DNA of 64,000 nt from Oxynema aestuarii AP17 (GTDB lineage: Bacteria > Cyanobacteriota > Cyanobacteriia > Cyanobacteriales > Laspinemataceae), in assembly GCF_012295525.1 (NCBI RefSeq), contig NZ_CP051167.1, positions 5,191,501 through 5,255,500 of the forward strand. The letters run 5' to 3'. Position 1 is the first letter of the stretch; every line of letters begins with the position of its first letter. Below, one piece after another: positions 1-9,672 of the stretch. The position numbers and the translations under genes are program-made. The notes below the pieces were generated by a model, which was not told the origin of the DNA, did not search any database, and worked only from the letters and a program-made list of their open reading frames with translations.

Positions 1-216
1 ATCGAAAAGCGCCTCAAAGAGCTGTCTTTGTTAGATCAACCCTATATCAAAGACCAAAACATCACCGTTGCCGAGCTGATCAAACAAACGATCGCCCAAC
101 TCGGTGAAAACATTAAAATCCGCCGTTTCGTTCGTTTTGTCTTAGGCGAAGGCATCGAAAAAGAAGAAAGCAACTTTGCCGATGAAGTCGCCGCTCAAAC
201 AGGTGGCAAAGCTTAG
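1..216 (+). CDS. tsf: Elongation factor Ts, C-terminal end (partial)
   Basis: The reading frame is open from the first base and ends at TAG 216, so only the last 71 residues are present; the start lies outside the window. The residues include [12 protein letters not shown] and [17 protein letters not shown], the typical end of bacterial EF-Ts, the nucleotide-exchange factor that recharges EF-Tu with GTP during translation elongation. The tail continues with [17 protein letters not shown], a short cyanobacterial-style extension. A hairpin that looks like a factor-independent terminator follows at 288-323, so this is probably the last gene of an rpsB-tsf operon, whose rpsB would lie upstream of the window. 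The family call is confident; nothing can be said about the missing N-terminal UBA and core domains. Confidence 0.93.
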   Translation: MEKRLKELSLLDQPYIKDQNITVAELIKQTIAQLGENIKIRRFVRFVLGEGIEKEESNFADEVAAQTGGKA

Positions 217-287
217 ACGCGACGAAGGCGCGAGTAACTCTCTAACGGAATCCACGCCGAACGGAGAGTAAAGCACGGGTCGGCAAC

Positions 288-323
288 AAGACAGGTCAAC
301 TTCAAAAATCTGGCCTGTCTTTT
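288..323 (+). terminator. Probable terminator after tsf
   Basis: AAGACAGG (288-295) pairs with CCTGTCTT (314-321) and runs into a short T tract before TTGCTG. It lies 72 bases after the tsf stop and before the next start at 398, where a factor-independent terminator would be expected. Confidence 0.6.
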
Positions 324-397
324 GCTGTCTCAGGCGCTAAGCTGAACAAGAGACCCGATCGCCCTTCGCGCAACATTGATACAAGTGTGGAACGTTT

Positions 398-1426
398 ATG
401 GTCAGACCTCTCGATCGCATCGAGCGAGATATTGAAAAATTAGAGAGTTCTTCGCAAGAGATCGCCGAGGAATTACAGCAAACCTACGAAGGGTATTTAA
501 AAGTTCTCGGAGAAGCCGTGCGGGGACAGGCGATCGTGGCGACCTATCACATCTGCACCCACGGCAATCCCGAAGCCTTTCTCGAATTAACCCTCGATCG
601 CCGCCAACAACTGCAAGGCAAAATCCGAACCATTGCCTCCGAAGCGCGCAGTCGGCTCGCCGTGGTTCCCGACCTCCTGCTCGCCACGCGCTTGCTCTCC
701 CAATTGCCCGATCCGAGCGAACTGCTCGAAGCGTTGAGTAACGCGAAATCTCTCGAAGATCTCGAAGCCGAGTGGCCCGATGCCGCAGGGGCGGACACTT
801 TCGACGTAGAGGAAGCCGAGGAGCCAGAAAGCGCCCTAAGTCCCGAAGAAGAACTAGAACGGGCCGAGGAAGAACGGGTCGAGCAAGAACGGGCCGAGGA
901 AGAACGGGCCGAGGGAGAACGGGTCGAGGAAACCCCAAACTATCAATTCGAGCAACCGGAGAGCGTCGCCCGATGGCAAGAACATCTCGAAGGGGCGATC
1001 GCGCAACAATTGCAGGACGGCTCGCGCCAAATCAATCGAGCCTTACAGGAATTTGGGATCTTGCCGCCCAAATTACCGCCGATGCTGCTCGAAGCCGCCG
1101 CCAAAGTTCCCGGGAGCGACAGTGGGGTAGGAGTTCCCAACCTTTTAAACCTGACCGTCGAAGCGGAAACCCCCGAAGAAATGCAGCAGTTGCGAGGGAA
1201 GAAGCGCAAGCGTTCCCAACCTTTGCAAATCGTGGCCGTTCAACTGAGACTGTCCGAAATCGAATTAGGCGACGCCCAAGTGATGGCGGCGCGACATCAA
1301 ATTCGCCATCTCCTCCATCGCCTCAACACCCTCAAACGAGAGTATCGCACCCGCGATCGCGAGCGGGCCGTCGCCCGAGCCGAGGCAGCATGGCGGGCGA
1401 GTTGGTTCGACGAGGGAGCCGATTAG
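398..1426 (+). CDS. Conserved cyanobacterial hypothetical protein upstream of recG
   Basis: 342-residue soluble protein with no catalytic motif that I recognise. The first ~110 residues are helical and may form an antiparallel bundle (DRIERDIEKLESSSQEI). Residues ~130-185 are extremely acidic and include five tandem copies of a pentapeptide of the form ERAEE/ERVEQ, encoded by a 15-bp DNA tandem repeat. The C-terminal third (LQIVAVQLRLSEIELGD, then a helical RHLLHRLNTLKREY stretch) looks folded again. It ends 12 bases before the recG start, and its TAG stop overlaps the recG ribosome-binding site, so the two genes are almost certainly co-transcribed and perhaps translationally coupled. A link to RecG is suggested only by this arrangement. 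No signal peptide or membrane segment is visible. Confidence 0.75.
   Translation: MVRPLDRIERDIEKLESSSQEIAEELQQTYEGYLKVLGEAVRGQAIVATYHICTHGNPEAFLELTLDRRQQLQGKIRTIASEARSRLAVVPDLLLATRLLSQLPDPSELLEALSNAKSLEDLEAEWPDAAGADTFDVEEAEEPESALSPEEELERAEEERVEQERAEEERAEGERVEETPNYQFEQPESVARWQEHLEGAIAQQLQDGSRQINRALQEFGILPPKLPPMLLEAAAKVPGSDSGVGVPNLLNLTVEAETPEEMQQLRGKKRKRSQPLQIVAVQLRLSEIELGDAQVMAARHQIRHLLHRLNTLKREYRTRDRERAVARAEAAWRASWFDEGAD
857..931 (+). repeat. Tandem 15-bp repeat, five units, in frame
   Basis: Five contiguous copies of a 15-base unit close to GAACGGGCCGAGGAA, differing at one or two positions each (GGTC for GGCC, CAA or GGA for GAA). They encode the acidic pentapeptide repeat of the gene upstream of recG. 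As the unit is a multiple of three, copy number could change without a frameshift. Confidence 0.9.
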
Positions 1427-1438
1427 GAGGTCGATGCC

Positions 1439-3931
1439 GTGGCTGTAGAACTGCCGGATTGGGGAAGACTGCAAAAAGCACTGTCCATCGAAGCCACGCG
1501 CGGCTTTGTCAACCTGATGGGCAAAGAATATCGCTTTAGCGAGTTCCTCCACGCCAGTTTGAGCGAACCGCCCCAGGACAAGCTGATGGGGGCAGAAATT
1601 CGGCGCTGGCAGGGCTTGGCAGCCCAGTTCGGACGCTACGGCGAGCTGAGCCGGGAAAGTCGAGAGCAATTGGTGGAAGAAACCCGTAAATTTCTGCTCG
1701 ATATGGAACGGATCTGCACGCGATCGCCTTCGGCAGCCGTGACCTCTCCGGGGCCGAGGGGGGCCCCCGCTCCGGCGGCGAGTCGTTCCGTCGCCCCTCG
1801 TCGTGCGCCGCGTGGTGCGATCGCGCCCGATCGCGGCTTGACCCAAGTCCCGGGAATCGGAGCGAAGACGGGAGATCGCCTCGCGAAATTGGGACTCTAC
1901 ACCGTCGCCGACTTACTGTATTACTATCCGCGCGACCATATCGACTACGCCCGCCAGGTGAATATCGCCGAACTCGAACCCGGGGAAACGGTGACGGCGA
2001 TCGGTACGGTCAAACGCTGCAACTGCTTTTCGAGCCCGCGCAATAGCAAACTGACGATTTTTGAATTAGTGCTCAAAGATGCGACGGGACAGATCAAAAT
2101 CAGTCGCTTTTTTCCCGGCTACCGATCGCGATCGCGCGGCTGGCAAGAAATGCAAAAACGCGCCTTTCCCCTCGGGGCCGTCGTCGCCGCCTCCGGACGG
2201 GTGAAAAAAAATAAATACGGCATTACCTTAGACAACCCGCAACTCGAAGTGCTCGACGGGGAAGGCGGGGCGATCGAATCGCTCAACGTGGGGCGAGTCG
2301 TCCCCGTGTATCCGCTCACCGAAGGGGTGGGAGCCGATGTAGTTCGCAAAGCCGTCAACGCCGTCCTGCCCGCGATCGCCCACCTGAACGATCCCTTACC
2401 GGGAGGGCTGCGTAAAAAATACGGCTTGATGGAATTGGGGGAGGCGATCGCCAATATCCACTTTCCGCGCGATCGCGACATCCTCGATGCCGCCCGCCAG
2501 CGCCTGGTCTTCGACGAATTCTTTTACCTCCAACTCGGGCTGCTGCACCGCCGTCAGAGCGCCAAAACCAATCAAAAAAGCGTCGTTCTGCCCCGTCAGG
2601 GCCAACTGATCGAAAAATTTTACTCTCTGCTTCCCTTCCGCCTCACCGGGGCTCAGGAGCGCGTTATCGGCGAAATCCTCAACGATTTAGAAAAGCCCGA
2701 ACCGATGAACCGCCTGGTTCAAGGGGATGTCGGTTCCGGTAAAACCGTGGTCGCCGTCGTCGCCATCTTGGCGGCGATTCAAGCGGGATATCAGGCGGCG
2801 TTGATGGCCCCGACGGAAGTTTTAGCCGAACAGCATTATCAAAAGTTAGTCAACTGGCTCAACTTGCTCCATCTCCCAGTCGAACTGCTCACGGGTTCGA
2901 CCAAAACCAGCAAACGCCGCCAGATTCACGCCCAACTGGAAACGGGAGAATTGCCCGTGTTGGTGGGAACTCACGCTTTGATTCAAGAAAAAGTGACCTT
3001 TCATCGCTTGGGGCTGATCGCGATCGACGAACAACACCGCTTCGGGGTCGGTCAACGGGCGAAACTGCGTCAGAAAGGGGTGGACGGCGTGCCCCACGTG
3101 TTGAGCATGACCGCCACGCCGATTCCGCGCACCTTGGCGCTGACTTTACACGGGGATTTAGATGTGAGTCAGATCGACGAGTTGCCCCCCGGTCGGCAGG
3201 CGATTCAAACGACGGTGTTGGGGTCGAAAGACCGCCCGGACGCCTACGAGTTAATTCGTCGGGAATTGGCCCAAGGGCGTCAGGCTTACGTGGTGTTGCC
3301 GTTGGTGGAAGAATCGGAAAAGTTGGATTTGAAATCGGCGATCGAAGAATACGAGCGCTTGCAGGAATCTGTGTTTCCTTACTTTCAGGTGGGATTGCTG
3401 CACGGACGGCTGACTTCGGCGCAAAAAGAAGAGGCGATCGGGTTATTTCGGGAAGGTCGCACCCAGATTTTAGTCTCTACCACGGTGGTCGAAGTCGGGG
3501 TGGACGTTCCCAACGCCACGGTGATGTTGATTGAAAATGCCGAACGCTTTGGATTGTCGCAGTTGCACCAGTTGCGCGGTCGGGTCGGACGGGGGGCCGA
3601 TCGCTCCTACTGTTTGTTGATGACCCATCCGAAAGCAACGGCAGAAGCTCGTCAGCGTTTGAACGTGATGGCGCAGTCGCAAGATGGGTTTTTAATTGCG
3701 GAAATGGACATGCAGTTGCGCGGACCGGGGGAAGTGTTGGGAACCCGTCAGTCCGGGTTACCGGATTTTGCCTTGGCGAGTTTGACCCAAGACCAAGAAG
3801 TGCTGGTTTTGGCGCGGGATGCGGCGGGACGGGCGATCGCCAAAGACCCGACCTTAGAACGCTGGCCGTTATTAAAAGTGAAGTTAGAACAAACGTTAAA
3901 ACGGTTGATGGAAGGGGCGATTTTAACTTGA
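1439..3931 (+). CDS. recG: ATP-dependent DNA helicase RecG
   Basis: 830 residues. RecG is a monomeric superfamily 2 helicase that remodels stalled replication forks and Holliday junctions. The first ~130 residues are a cyanobacterial-type N-terminal extension ending in a low-complexity basic/proline stretch. The wedge/OB domain follows (LTQVPGIGAKTGDRLAKLG to about residue 300), then the helicase core with Walker A GDVGSGKT, a DEQH box (IDEQHRFGVGQ), SMTATPIPRTL and the C-terminal motif RGRVGRG. The TRG-like wedge and the C-terminal QSGLPDF region are present. The start is GTG 1439 with AGGAGG at 1425-1430 directly upstream, which also overlaps the preceding stop codon. At ~830 residues it is longer than the ~690 of E. 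coli RecG because of the extension. Full length and intact. Confidence 0.96.
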   Translation: MAVELPDWGRLQKALSIEATRGFVNLMGKEYRFSEFLHASLSEPPQDKLMGAEIRRWQGLAAQFGRYGELSRESREQLVEETRKFLLDMERICTRSPSAAVTSPGPRGAPAPAASRSVAPRRAPRGAIAPDRGLTQVPGIGAKTGDRLAKLGLYTVADLLYYYPRDHIDYARQVNIAELEPGETVTAIGTVKRCNCFSSPRNSKLTIFELVLKDATGQIKISRFFPGYRSRSRGWQEMQKRAFPLGAVVAASGRVKKNKYGITLDNPQLEVLDGEGGAIESLNVGRVVPVYPLTEGVGADVVRKAVNAVLPAIAHLNDPLPGGLRKKYGLMELGEAIANIHFPRDRDILDAARQRLVFDEFFYLQLGLLHRRQSAKTNQKSVVLPRQGQLIEKFYSLLPFRLTGAQERVIGEILNDLEKPEPMNRLVQGDVGSGKTVVAVVAILAAIQAGYQAALMAPTEVLAEQHYQKLVNWLNLLHLPVELLTGSTKTSKRRQIHAQLETGELPVLVGTHALIQEKVTFHRLGLIAIDEQHRFGVGQRAKLRQKGVDGVPHVLSMTATPIPRTLALTLHGDLDVSQIDELPPGRQAIQTTVLGSKDRPDAYELIRRELAQGRQAYVVLPLVEESEKLDLKSAIEEYERLQESVFPYFQVGLLHGRLTSAQKEEAIGLFREGRTQILVSTTVVEVGVDVPNATVMLIENAERFGLSQLHQLRGRVGRGADRSYCLLMTHPKATAEARQRLNVMAQSQDGFLIAEMDMQLRGPGEVLGTRQSGLPDFALASLTQDQEVLVLARDAAGRAIAKDPTLERWPLLKVKLEQTLKRLMEGAILT

Positions 3932-4311
3932 ATTGTCGGGAAAAGTAGCCGCTTTCAGGGAAGGGATCGCTCTGACTCGCGCTGCGATCGCGTTTGGAGA
4001 CAAGCGGCGGCGATCGCGGTGCCTTGCTAAAATTACTAACAGCACTGACTCGAAAAACTGAAACCTTTTCAAGATTGCTCCCGGCGCGATCGCGGCAATC
4101 TCTAACTTTTTTTCGGGAAAAATACCAAGAGCGGCTAAAATTTTAAAGTTCACGAATTGTATCGGACAGCTTTGTAATAACATCTCCTCCTCAAGTGACC
4201 CCGCGATCGCCCAGGTTGATTCTGGAAAGTGAGGATCGAGCCAACGAGAGCGGCTCGAACTCGGCCAGATTTGCCACACTCATTGTTCAAATTTAGGGAT
4301 TGCGCCATTCT
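3932..4311. other. Gene-less stretch between recG and mrdA
   Basis: 380 bases with several HIP1-type GCGATCGC sites. One minus-strand reading frame spans most of it, but it starts inside this gap and has no family resemblance or ribosome-binding site, so I treat it as non-coding. The promoter for mrdA should lie here; no convincing -35/-10 pair was identified. Confidence 0.5.
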
Positions 4312-6090
4312 ATGACTTTAACGCCATTTTCCTCTGTCTCTTCTCGCTCGGTTAATCGCAACGTCGGGAAAAGTTCACAAGCTTTAGTCGTGATGGGAAT
4401 CGTCACCCTGATGATGTTGATCGGAATTGGTTCGCGCTTGGCCTACTTGCAGTTGTATCAAACCGAACAGAGCCGACAAGAGGCCGAAAATAACCGAGTG
4501 CGGCTGTTACCCAAACAACCGGGACGGGGCAATATTTTCGATCGCAACGGCAAACTGCTCGCCAGTTCGCGCCTCTCGCGGGCGGTCTTTCTCTGGCCCT
4601 TAGAACAAGAACCCCACGAGTGGCCCGCCACCCTCAAACGACTCTCAAAGCTACTCAACATTCCCGAAGCCGAATTAAAAGAGCGCCTCGAAAAAGTCGG
4701 TTACGAATCTCCCCTCCCGGTGCGGGTTGCCCGAGGATTGGGCGCCGAACACGCCACCGCCTTAGAAGAATACGCCGTGGAACTCAAAGGGGTGAAAGTC
4801 GATGTCGAAGCGATTCGCTACTATCCCCACAATAAAAGCGCCGCTCACATCCTCGGTTACACCGGAGAAACCAACGATCGCGACCTGACCACCCTCAAGG
4901 AACGGGGATACCGACTCGGGGATATTATCGGTCAAATGGGCGTCGAAGCCGCCTTTGAAAAGAAATTGCGCGGGGAATGGGGCGGTCAAGAAGTCGAAGT
5001 CGATAGCACGGGTCAAATTCTGCGAACCCTCGGCGAAAAAGCGGCCAAAGCCGGACAAGACGTTCACCTGACCATCGATTTAGAGTTGCAGAAAGCCGCA
5101 GAAAAAGCCCTCGGCAATTACAAAGGGGCCGTGGTGGCGATGGATCCCAACAATGGTGCAGTGTTTGCGATGGCGAGCTATCCGGCGTTCGATCCGAACG
5201 TGTTTTCCGGACGCATCAGCGATCGCAGTTGGGCCGAATTGCAAGGAGAAGGCCATCCCTTCGTCAATCGGGCGATTCAGGGATTTCCCCCGGCGAGTAC
5301 GTTTAAAATTGTGACGACGGCGGCGGCGATCGAATCCGGGAAATACTCTCCCTATACGGTTTTACCGACCTATCCTTACGTGCAGGCAGGCGGGATTAAG
5401 TTTTGGGACTGGAACCGCGCCGGGTTCGGGCCGTTGGGTTTTGTCGGCGCTTTGGCGTGGAGTAGCGACACGTTTTTCTATCAAATTGCCATGGGGATTG
5501 GCGGCGAAATCCTGATCGATTGGACTCGCCGCTTTGGTTTCGGCTCGAAAACAGGCATCGAATTAGCCTCGGAAGAAGCGGCGGGGTTGGTGGCGGACGA
5601 TCGCTGGAAACGCGAAGAAATTGGCGAAGAATGGCTCTTGGGCGATACGATTAACATGTCCATCGGTCAGGGCTTTTTGTTGGCCAGTCCCCTGCAAGTG
5701 GCGATCATGACCGCCGTTCCCGCTAATGGCGGCTACAAGGTCAAACCCCACTTACTCAAAGACGACGAAGAGAGTAAGAGTTGGCGCGAGTCGCTGGAGT
5801 TGCAACCGGAAACGGTAGAAATTTTACGCACCGGATTGCGCGACGTGGTGATCGCCGGGACGGGAGGCGCCCTCAACGTGACGACCTTGCCCCCCAATGC
5901 CGGAAAAACGGGAACTGCAGAAGATCCGCCGCGCCTGTCTCATGCCTGGTATGGCGGTTACGCGCCGTTTGACAAGCCGGAAATTGTCGTTGTGGTCTTT
6001 GGCGAAAATACCGGAGGCGGCGGCGGTTCCTTCGCCGCACCGATCGCCCGCGAAGTCATGGAAGCTTATTTTAAGAATAAGAAAAAATAA
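4312..6090 (+). CDS. mrdA: Penicillin-binding protein 2 (peptidoglycan D,D-transpeptidase)
   Basis: 592 residues from ATG 4312, preceded by an AGGGA at about 4295; an in-frame TTG at 4300 is too close to that site. One N-terminal membrane helix (VVMGIVTLMMLIGIGSRLAYL) anchors the protein. The dimerisation (pedestal) domain runs from RGNIFDRNGKLLASS to about residue 250. The transpeptidase domain carries the SxxK motif in PPASTFKIVT, SSD in WSSDTFFYQ, and KTG in NAGKTGTAED, so it should be catalytically active. PBP2 cross-links lateral-wall peptidoglycan in the periplasm with the SEDS glycosyltransferase RodA, which is not encoded nearby. A glycine run (TGGGGGSF) near the C-terminus is a local oddity. 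Confidence 0.95.
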   Translation: MTLTPFSSVSSRSVNRNVGKSSQALVVMGIVTLMMLIGIGSRLAYLQLYQTEQSRQEAENNRVRLLPKQPGRGNIFDRNGKLLASSRLSRAVFLWPLEQEPHEWPATLKRLSKLLNIPEAELKERLEKVGYESPLPVRVARGLGAEHATALEEYAVELKGVKVDVEAIRYYPHNKSAAHILGYTGETNDRDLTTLKERGYRLGDIIGQMGVEAAFEKKLRGEWGGQEVEVDSTGQILRTLGEKAAKAGQDVHLTIDLELQKAAEKALGNYKGAVVAMDPNNGAVFAMASYPAFDPNVFSGRISDRSWAELQGEGHPFVNRAIQGFPPASTFKIVTTAAAIESGKYSPYTVLPTYPYVQAGGIKFWDWNRAGFGPLGFVGALAWSSDTFFYQIAMGIGGEILIDWTRRFGFGSKTGIELASEEAAGLVADDRWKREEIGEEWLLGDTINMSIGQGFLLASPLQVAIMTAVPANGGYKVKPHLLKDDEESKSWRESLELQPETVEILRTGLRDVVIAGTGGALNVTTLPPNAGKTGTAEDPPRLSHAWYGGYAPFDKPEIVVVVFGENTGGGGGSFAAPIAREVMEAYFKNKKK

Positions 6091-6231
6091 GCAAAAATCA
6101 GCACGAATAAGCACCGCTAACGGCTCGTTTTCCCGGGAAGTTTCGGTCGTCCCCACTGCGACAGCGCGATCGCCCCTTCATAATGGTTAAGGAATATGAA
6201 GTTAGCGATCGCCTTCGTGGCGCCAATGATT

Positions 6232-6888
6232 ATGGGATTATTTGGATTTGGTAAAAAGCTCACCCTACCGAAACCCGGAGAAGCTTTGAGCGGGCGATCG
6301 GAAAAAATGCCCGTTCCCGACCGTCATTTTGTCAACGGCAATCCCCTCGAACCGCCGTTCCCAGAAGGCTTACAATTGGCCTTATTCGGTCTCGGCTGCT
6401 TTTGGGGCGCCGAACGCAAATTTTGGCAATTAGACGGCGTATACAGCACGTCAGTGGGCTATGCTGCCGGATTGACCCCCAACCCTACCTACCAAGAGGT
6501 CTGTAGCGGGATGACCGGACATAATGAAGTGGTTCGCGTCGTTTTCGACCCCAACGTCGTCAGTTACGAAACCTTGCTTAAAGTCTTCTGGGAAAGTCAC
6601 GATCCGACCCAAGGAATGCGTCAGGGAAACGACGTGGGAACTCAATATCGCTCCGGAATTTACACCTATTCCGACGAACAGAAAACACTGGCCCAAGCCT
6701 CGCGCAATGCTTACCAAACTGCGCTTTCGGCTGCCGGATACGGTGAGATTACCACGGAAATTATCGACGCCCCGGACTTTTATTACGCCGAAGCTTATCA
6801 CCAGCAATATTTGGCGAAAAACCCGAATGGCTATTGTGGTTTAGGGGGGACTCGCGTGGAATTTCCCGAGATGAGTGCGGCGACTTAA
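6232..6888 (+). CDS. msrA: Peptide methionine sulfoxide reductase MsrA
   Basis: MsrA reduces methionine-S-sulfoxide in proteins using thioredoxin. The catalytic motif [11 protein letters not shown] is intact, followed by the conserved [24 protein letters not shown] and the [18 protein letters not shown] region holding candidate resolving cysteines. The start is uncertain. ATG 6232 gives [10 protein letters not shown], the usual cyanobacterial N-terminus as I remember it; in-frame ATGs at 6226 and 6196 would add up to 12 hydrophobic residues, and AAGGA lies just before 6196 but with very short spacing. The length (218 residues from 6232) fits the longer cyanobacterial MsrA type. It is monocistronic, with a hairpin following at 6911. 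Confidence 0.94.
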   Translation: MGLFGFGKKLTLPKPGEALSGRSEKMPVPDRHFVNGNPLEPPFPEGLQLALFGLGCFWGAERKFWQLDGVYSTSVGYAAGLTPNPTYQEVCSGMTGHNEVVRVVFDPNVVSYETLLKVFWESHDPTQGMRQGNDVGTQYRSGIYTYSDEQKTLAQASRNAYQTALSAAGYGEITTEIIDAPDFYYAEAYHQQYLAKNPNGYCGLGGTRVEFPEMSAAT

Positions 6889-6910
6889 TCGCTTAAATGG
6901 ACATGAAAAA

Positions 6911-6936
6911 GGCGATCGCTACTAATGGCGATCGCC
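6911..6936 (+). terminator. Hairpin after msrA, probable terminator
   Basis: GGCGATCGC (6911-6919) pairs with GCGATCGCC (6928-6936), a 9-bp stem with an 8-base loop built from two HIP1 sites, followed by CGATATTTT. It begins 22 bases after the msrA stop. Confidence 0.5.
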
Positions 6937-7004
6937 CGATATTTTAAACCGACAGCACGGACGGACTCGAAACTTTGGCAAAAATTAAATTCAGATCGAA
7001 AAAA

Positions 7005-7232
7005 TTATAAAAGCGGCCAATCTTGGGGTCGTTCTTCACTCCATCTCGCCCCCCCGGGTTTGGTTCCTCTAGGCGATTCTTCGTCGATTTCTGGATAATA
7101 TCCTTTCGCTAAAGTTACGCCAGTTTCAACCTCCACATTTCCTCGGGCGATCGCCCCTGCTACCATCCCTAAATTTAAGACAAGTCCGAGGGAAAAGGCA
7201 ATGTAGACCGTAGTTTTTAGTTGACTCAGCAT
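7005..7232 (-). CDS. Small hypothetical protein with N-terminal hydrophobic segment
   Basis: 75 residues if started at ATG 7232 (an in-frame GTG lies at 7262). The N-terminus has a Lys followed by a hydrophobic helix (TTVYIAFSLGLVLNLGMVAGAI), which could be a signal peptide or a single membrane anchor. The remainder is hydrophilic and contains GYYPEIDEESPRG and GGARWSEERP. Composition looks protein-like and the gene lies alone between msrA and the CHASE2 cyclase, but I recognise no family and the ribosome-binding site is weak. It may be a small exported protein or a chance frame. Confidence 0.45.
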   Translation of the reverse strand: MLSQLKTTVYIAFSLGLVLNLGMVAGAIARGNVEVETGVTLAKGYYPEIDEESPRGTKPGGARWSEERPQDWPLL

Positions 7233-7482
7233 AACACCCAAATGGCTCAAGTAAATCGTCACGGAAGCGATCGCGCTCGTCGTTGCTTCTGACGTTTGAC
7301 ATGAGCGCTTTACTCCAATGGTTTCTCGCTTTCCGGAAAAAAAGCAGATTTCTTGAGGAGTTAATTGGGTGTTTTTTGAGCAAGAAAATTGGTATTATTT
7401 TATCTGTGAAATGCTGAAATACTTCTCAAGACTTTATATGACTTTTTAAGCCAGAAACTATTTTAGTTATGTACCGCTATTC

Positions 7483-9672
7483 TTAAACATCAAATTGTAA
7501 AGAATAAAAACAATAGCAATTTTTGCCCGACTGCTTGGCACGATACATCGCCATATCGGCAGTTTTGACCAACTCATCCACCACTTCTCCGTGAAACGGA
7601 TATAAACTAATCCCGATACTCACTCCAACCTGAATATCGCAATTTTCGATCGCGAAGCTCTCGCCAACCGCCGCAATTATTTTAGTCGCCACTTGAGCGA
7701 CATTTTTGGGATGGTGAATTGCGGGGATAATCACCGTAAATTCATCGCCTCCCAGACGAGAAACCGTATCTTGAGTCCGCAAACAACCTTTTAACCGGGC
7801 GGCAACCCCTTGCAGGAGGCGATCGCCGATATCGTGACCGTGACCGTCGTTAACTTGTTTAAACCCATCTAAATCGAGAAACATTAAAGCCACGATCTGA
7901 TTGTGCATCGCCGCCAGATCCAAAGCCTGAGAAAGACAATCGTAAAAGCGCTTGCGATTGGGCAGTCCAGTAAGCGGATCGCAATAAACCGACTGTTTTA
8001 ACTCTTCATTAAACACCGCGAGTCGGTCGGCGGTTAATTTCAACTCATCTTCGCGGCGTTTGCGTTCGGTAATTTCGCGAATAATGCCGACGAGTAAATA
8101 ATTGCCGCCGGGGTCTCGATGCAGGGAACGTTTCGTAGAAATCCAGTGAACGATATTGCAAGAATCGGTCAAAGTTTCTTCGGTTTCGTAAGCATTGCCC
8201 GTGAGAAAAACCCGCTCGTCTTGCTGCCAAAATTGCTCGGCTTCGTGGAAGGGAAGAAAATCCCGATCGCGGCGATCGATTAATTGTTCTAACGGATAAC
8301 CGATTAATTCGGCAAAAGCTGGATTTAAAATAATCCAGCGATGCTGTCGGTCTTTGACAAAGATGGGGTCGGGAATACTTAAGAGGATTTTATCTAAAAA
8401 GTCCTTTGTTTTTTTCAGTTCGATTTCGCGGTGGAGGCGATAGCCGATCGTCAAACAAGTGGAACTCAACCAACTCAGAGTGAGGGGAAATAAAGGCAAC
8501 CACCAACTATAAAGAAAAGCGAGATAACAAATCAGTGCGATCGCGGCTTGAACGACGCCAAAATAGCGCAAGGATCTCCCGAAAGAGCGATGGCGGGAAG
8601 CTAAAGTCGTCCCCAACCCCGCGATCGCCCAAATGGCGAGTCCTTCGACCCAATTGGGCAAGATCGAGAGCGTCGGCGATCGCCCGTCGAGGGCCGCAGC
8701 GAGCAGTTGAGCGATAAAATTGGCTTGCAGTTCGACCCCGTAAACCTCCGCCGGATAACGGTGTAAAGGGGAACCGTTGTGGGGAAGTTGAAACAAGTCT
8801 TTGATACTGCGCGCCGTAAATCCGATCGCCACGACGCGATTGCTTATCCAGTCGGCGGGAACGCGATCTTCGAGTACGTCGGAGAGGGAAACGATGGTAA
8901 AACGGTCTGGGGGATAAAAGTTAGCTAAAACTTGATATCCGCCGCGATCGTCCGCGCGATAAATGCGATTGTCCGGGATAAAAGGGTGCAACACGGTGCG
9001 TCCCCATCGAATCGCCTTCGGATCCGACGGGTGACGCTTAGCTTCGATTCCTTCACCGTGTAAGTAGATCTGGGCTAAATAAATGGCAAAACTTTCGTGA
9101 GTTTTGCCATGATTGCGCCAAAAGAGCAGATTGCGGCGGACTTTACCGTCCGGATCGACTAAAACATTATTAAAGCCGACGCGATCGCCCAAGCCGTTCG
9201 GGGGATCCACCGAGGAGTTTTCGCCATCCGGCAAACTTTCGACGCCGATTAAATTAGGTATATTTTCAAAAGCGCGTTGTAATTGCTCCGAACCGGGTTC
9301 GACAGGGAGATCGCGAAACAAATTCAAGCCGATAGCGCGCGGCGATCGCCCTTGCAGTTTCCACAACGCCTCGGCTAAAACGCGATCGGGAATGGGCCAT
9401 CGGGCGATCGCGCGTAAATCTTCTTCGTCAATCCCGACGACGAGAATGCGCGGGTCTTTCGCCGTCGTCGGTCGCAGTTGAAACCCCAGATCCAACGTCG
9501 CCAGTTCTCCCCCTTGCAACGCGCCCCCCCAGCGCAACAAGACGATCGATCCGGCAATAAAACTGGCGCCAATCCAGCTTCTACGCTGTCGGGTCATCCA
9601 CGGTTGAATCGAACTCAAGCGGAATCGAAATTGAGGCAAAATAGACAGCCGAGTCATTTCCCTGATGGTCAT
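7483..9672 (-). CDS. CHASE2-PAS diguanylate cyclase
   Basis: About 730 residues from ATG 9672 (alternatives at 9702 and 9657). After a short basic N-terminus there is one membrane helix (WIGASFIAGSIVLLRWGG), then a periplasmic CHASE2 sensor domain (LDLGFQLRP, ILVVGIDEEDL, GVELQANFIAQLL) and three closely spaced membrane helices, the usual CHASE2 layout. A PAS domain follows (LLSIPDPIFVKDRQHRWIIL), ending in the PAC motif VGIIREITERK. The C-terminal GGDEF domain has the intact active site RLGGDEFTV and an inhibitory RxxD site (RTQD) five residues before it, so it should make c-di-GMP from two GTP and be product-inhibited. The ligand of CHASE2 is unknown. The gene is transcribed alone, away from the glycosyltransferase at 9918. 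Confidence 0.92.
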   Translation of the reverse strand: MTIREMTRLSILPQFRFRLSSIQPWMTRQRRSWIGASFIAGSIVLLRWGGALQGGELATLDLGFQLRPTTAKDPRILVVGIDEEDLRAIARWPIPDRVLAEALWKLQGRSPRAIGLNLFRDLPVEPGSEQLQRAFENIPNLIGVESLPDGENSSVDPPNGLGDRVGFNNVLVDPDGKVRRNLLFWRNHGKTHESFAIYLAQIYLHGEGIEAKRHPSDPKAIRWGRTVLHPFIPDNRIYRADDRGGYQVLANFYPPDRFTIVSLSDVLEDRVPADWISNRVVAIGFTARSIKDLFQLPHNGSPLHRYPAEVYGVELQANFIAQLLAAALDGRSPTLSILPNWVEGLAIWAIAGLGTTLASRHRSFGRSLRYFGVVQAAIALICYLAFLYSWWLPLFPLTLSWLSSTCLTIGYRLHREIELKKTKDFLDKILLSIPDPIFVKDRQHRWIILNPAFAELIGYPLEQLIDRRDRDFLPFHEAEQFWQQDERVFLTGNAYETEETLTDSCNIVHWISTKRSLHRDPGGNYLLVGIIREITERKRREDELKLTADRLAVFNEELKQSVYCDPLTGLPNRKRFYDCLSQALDLAAMHNQIVALMFLDLDGFKQVNDGHGHDIGDRLLQGVAARLKGCLRTQDTVSRLGGDEFTVIIPAIHHPKNVAQVATKIIAAVGESFAIENCDIQVGVSIGISLYPFHGEVVDELVKTADMAMYRAKQSGKNCYCFYSLQFDV

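Noticed and set aside
402-938. Long minus-strand frame with PRPVLPRPVL-like repeats
   Set aside because: It is the antisense of the acidic tandem repeat in the gene upstream of recG and has no ribosome-binding site.
3923-4279. 118-codon minus-strand frame after recG
   Set aside because: No family resemblance, no start signal, and it overlaps the recG end.
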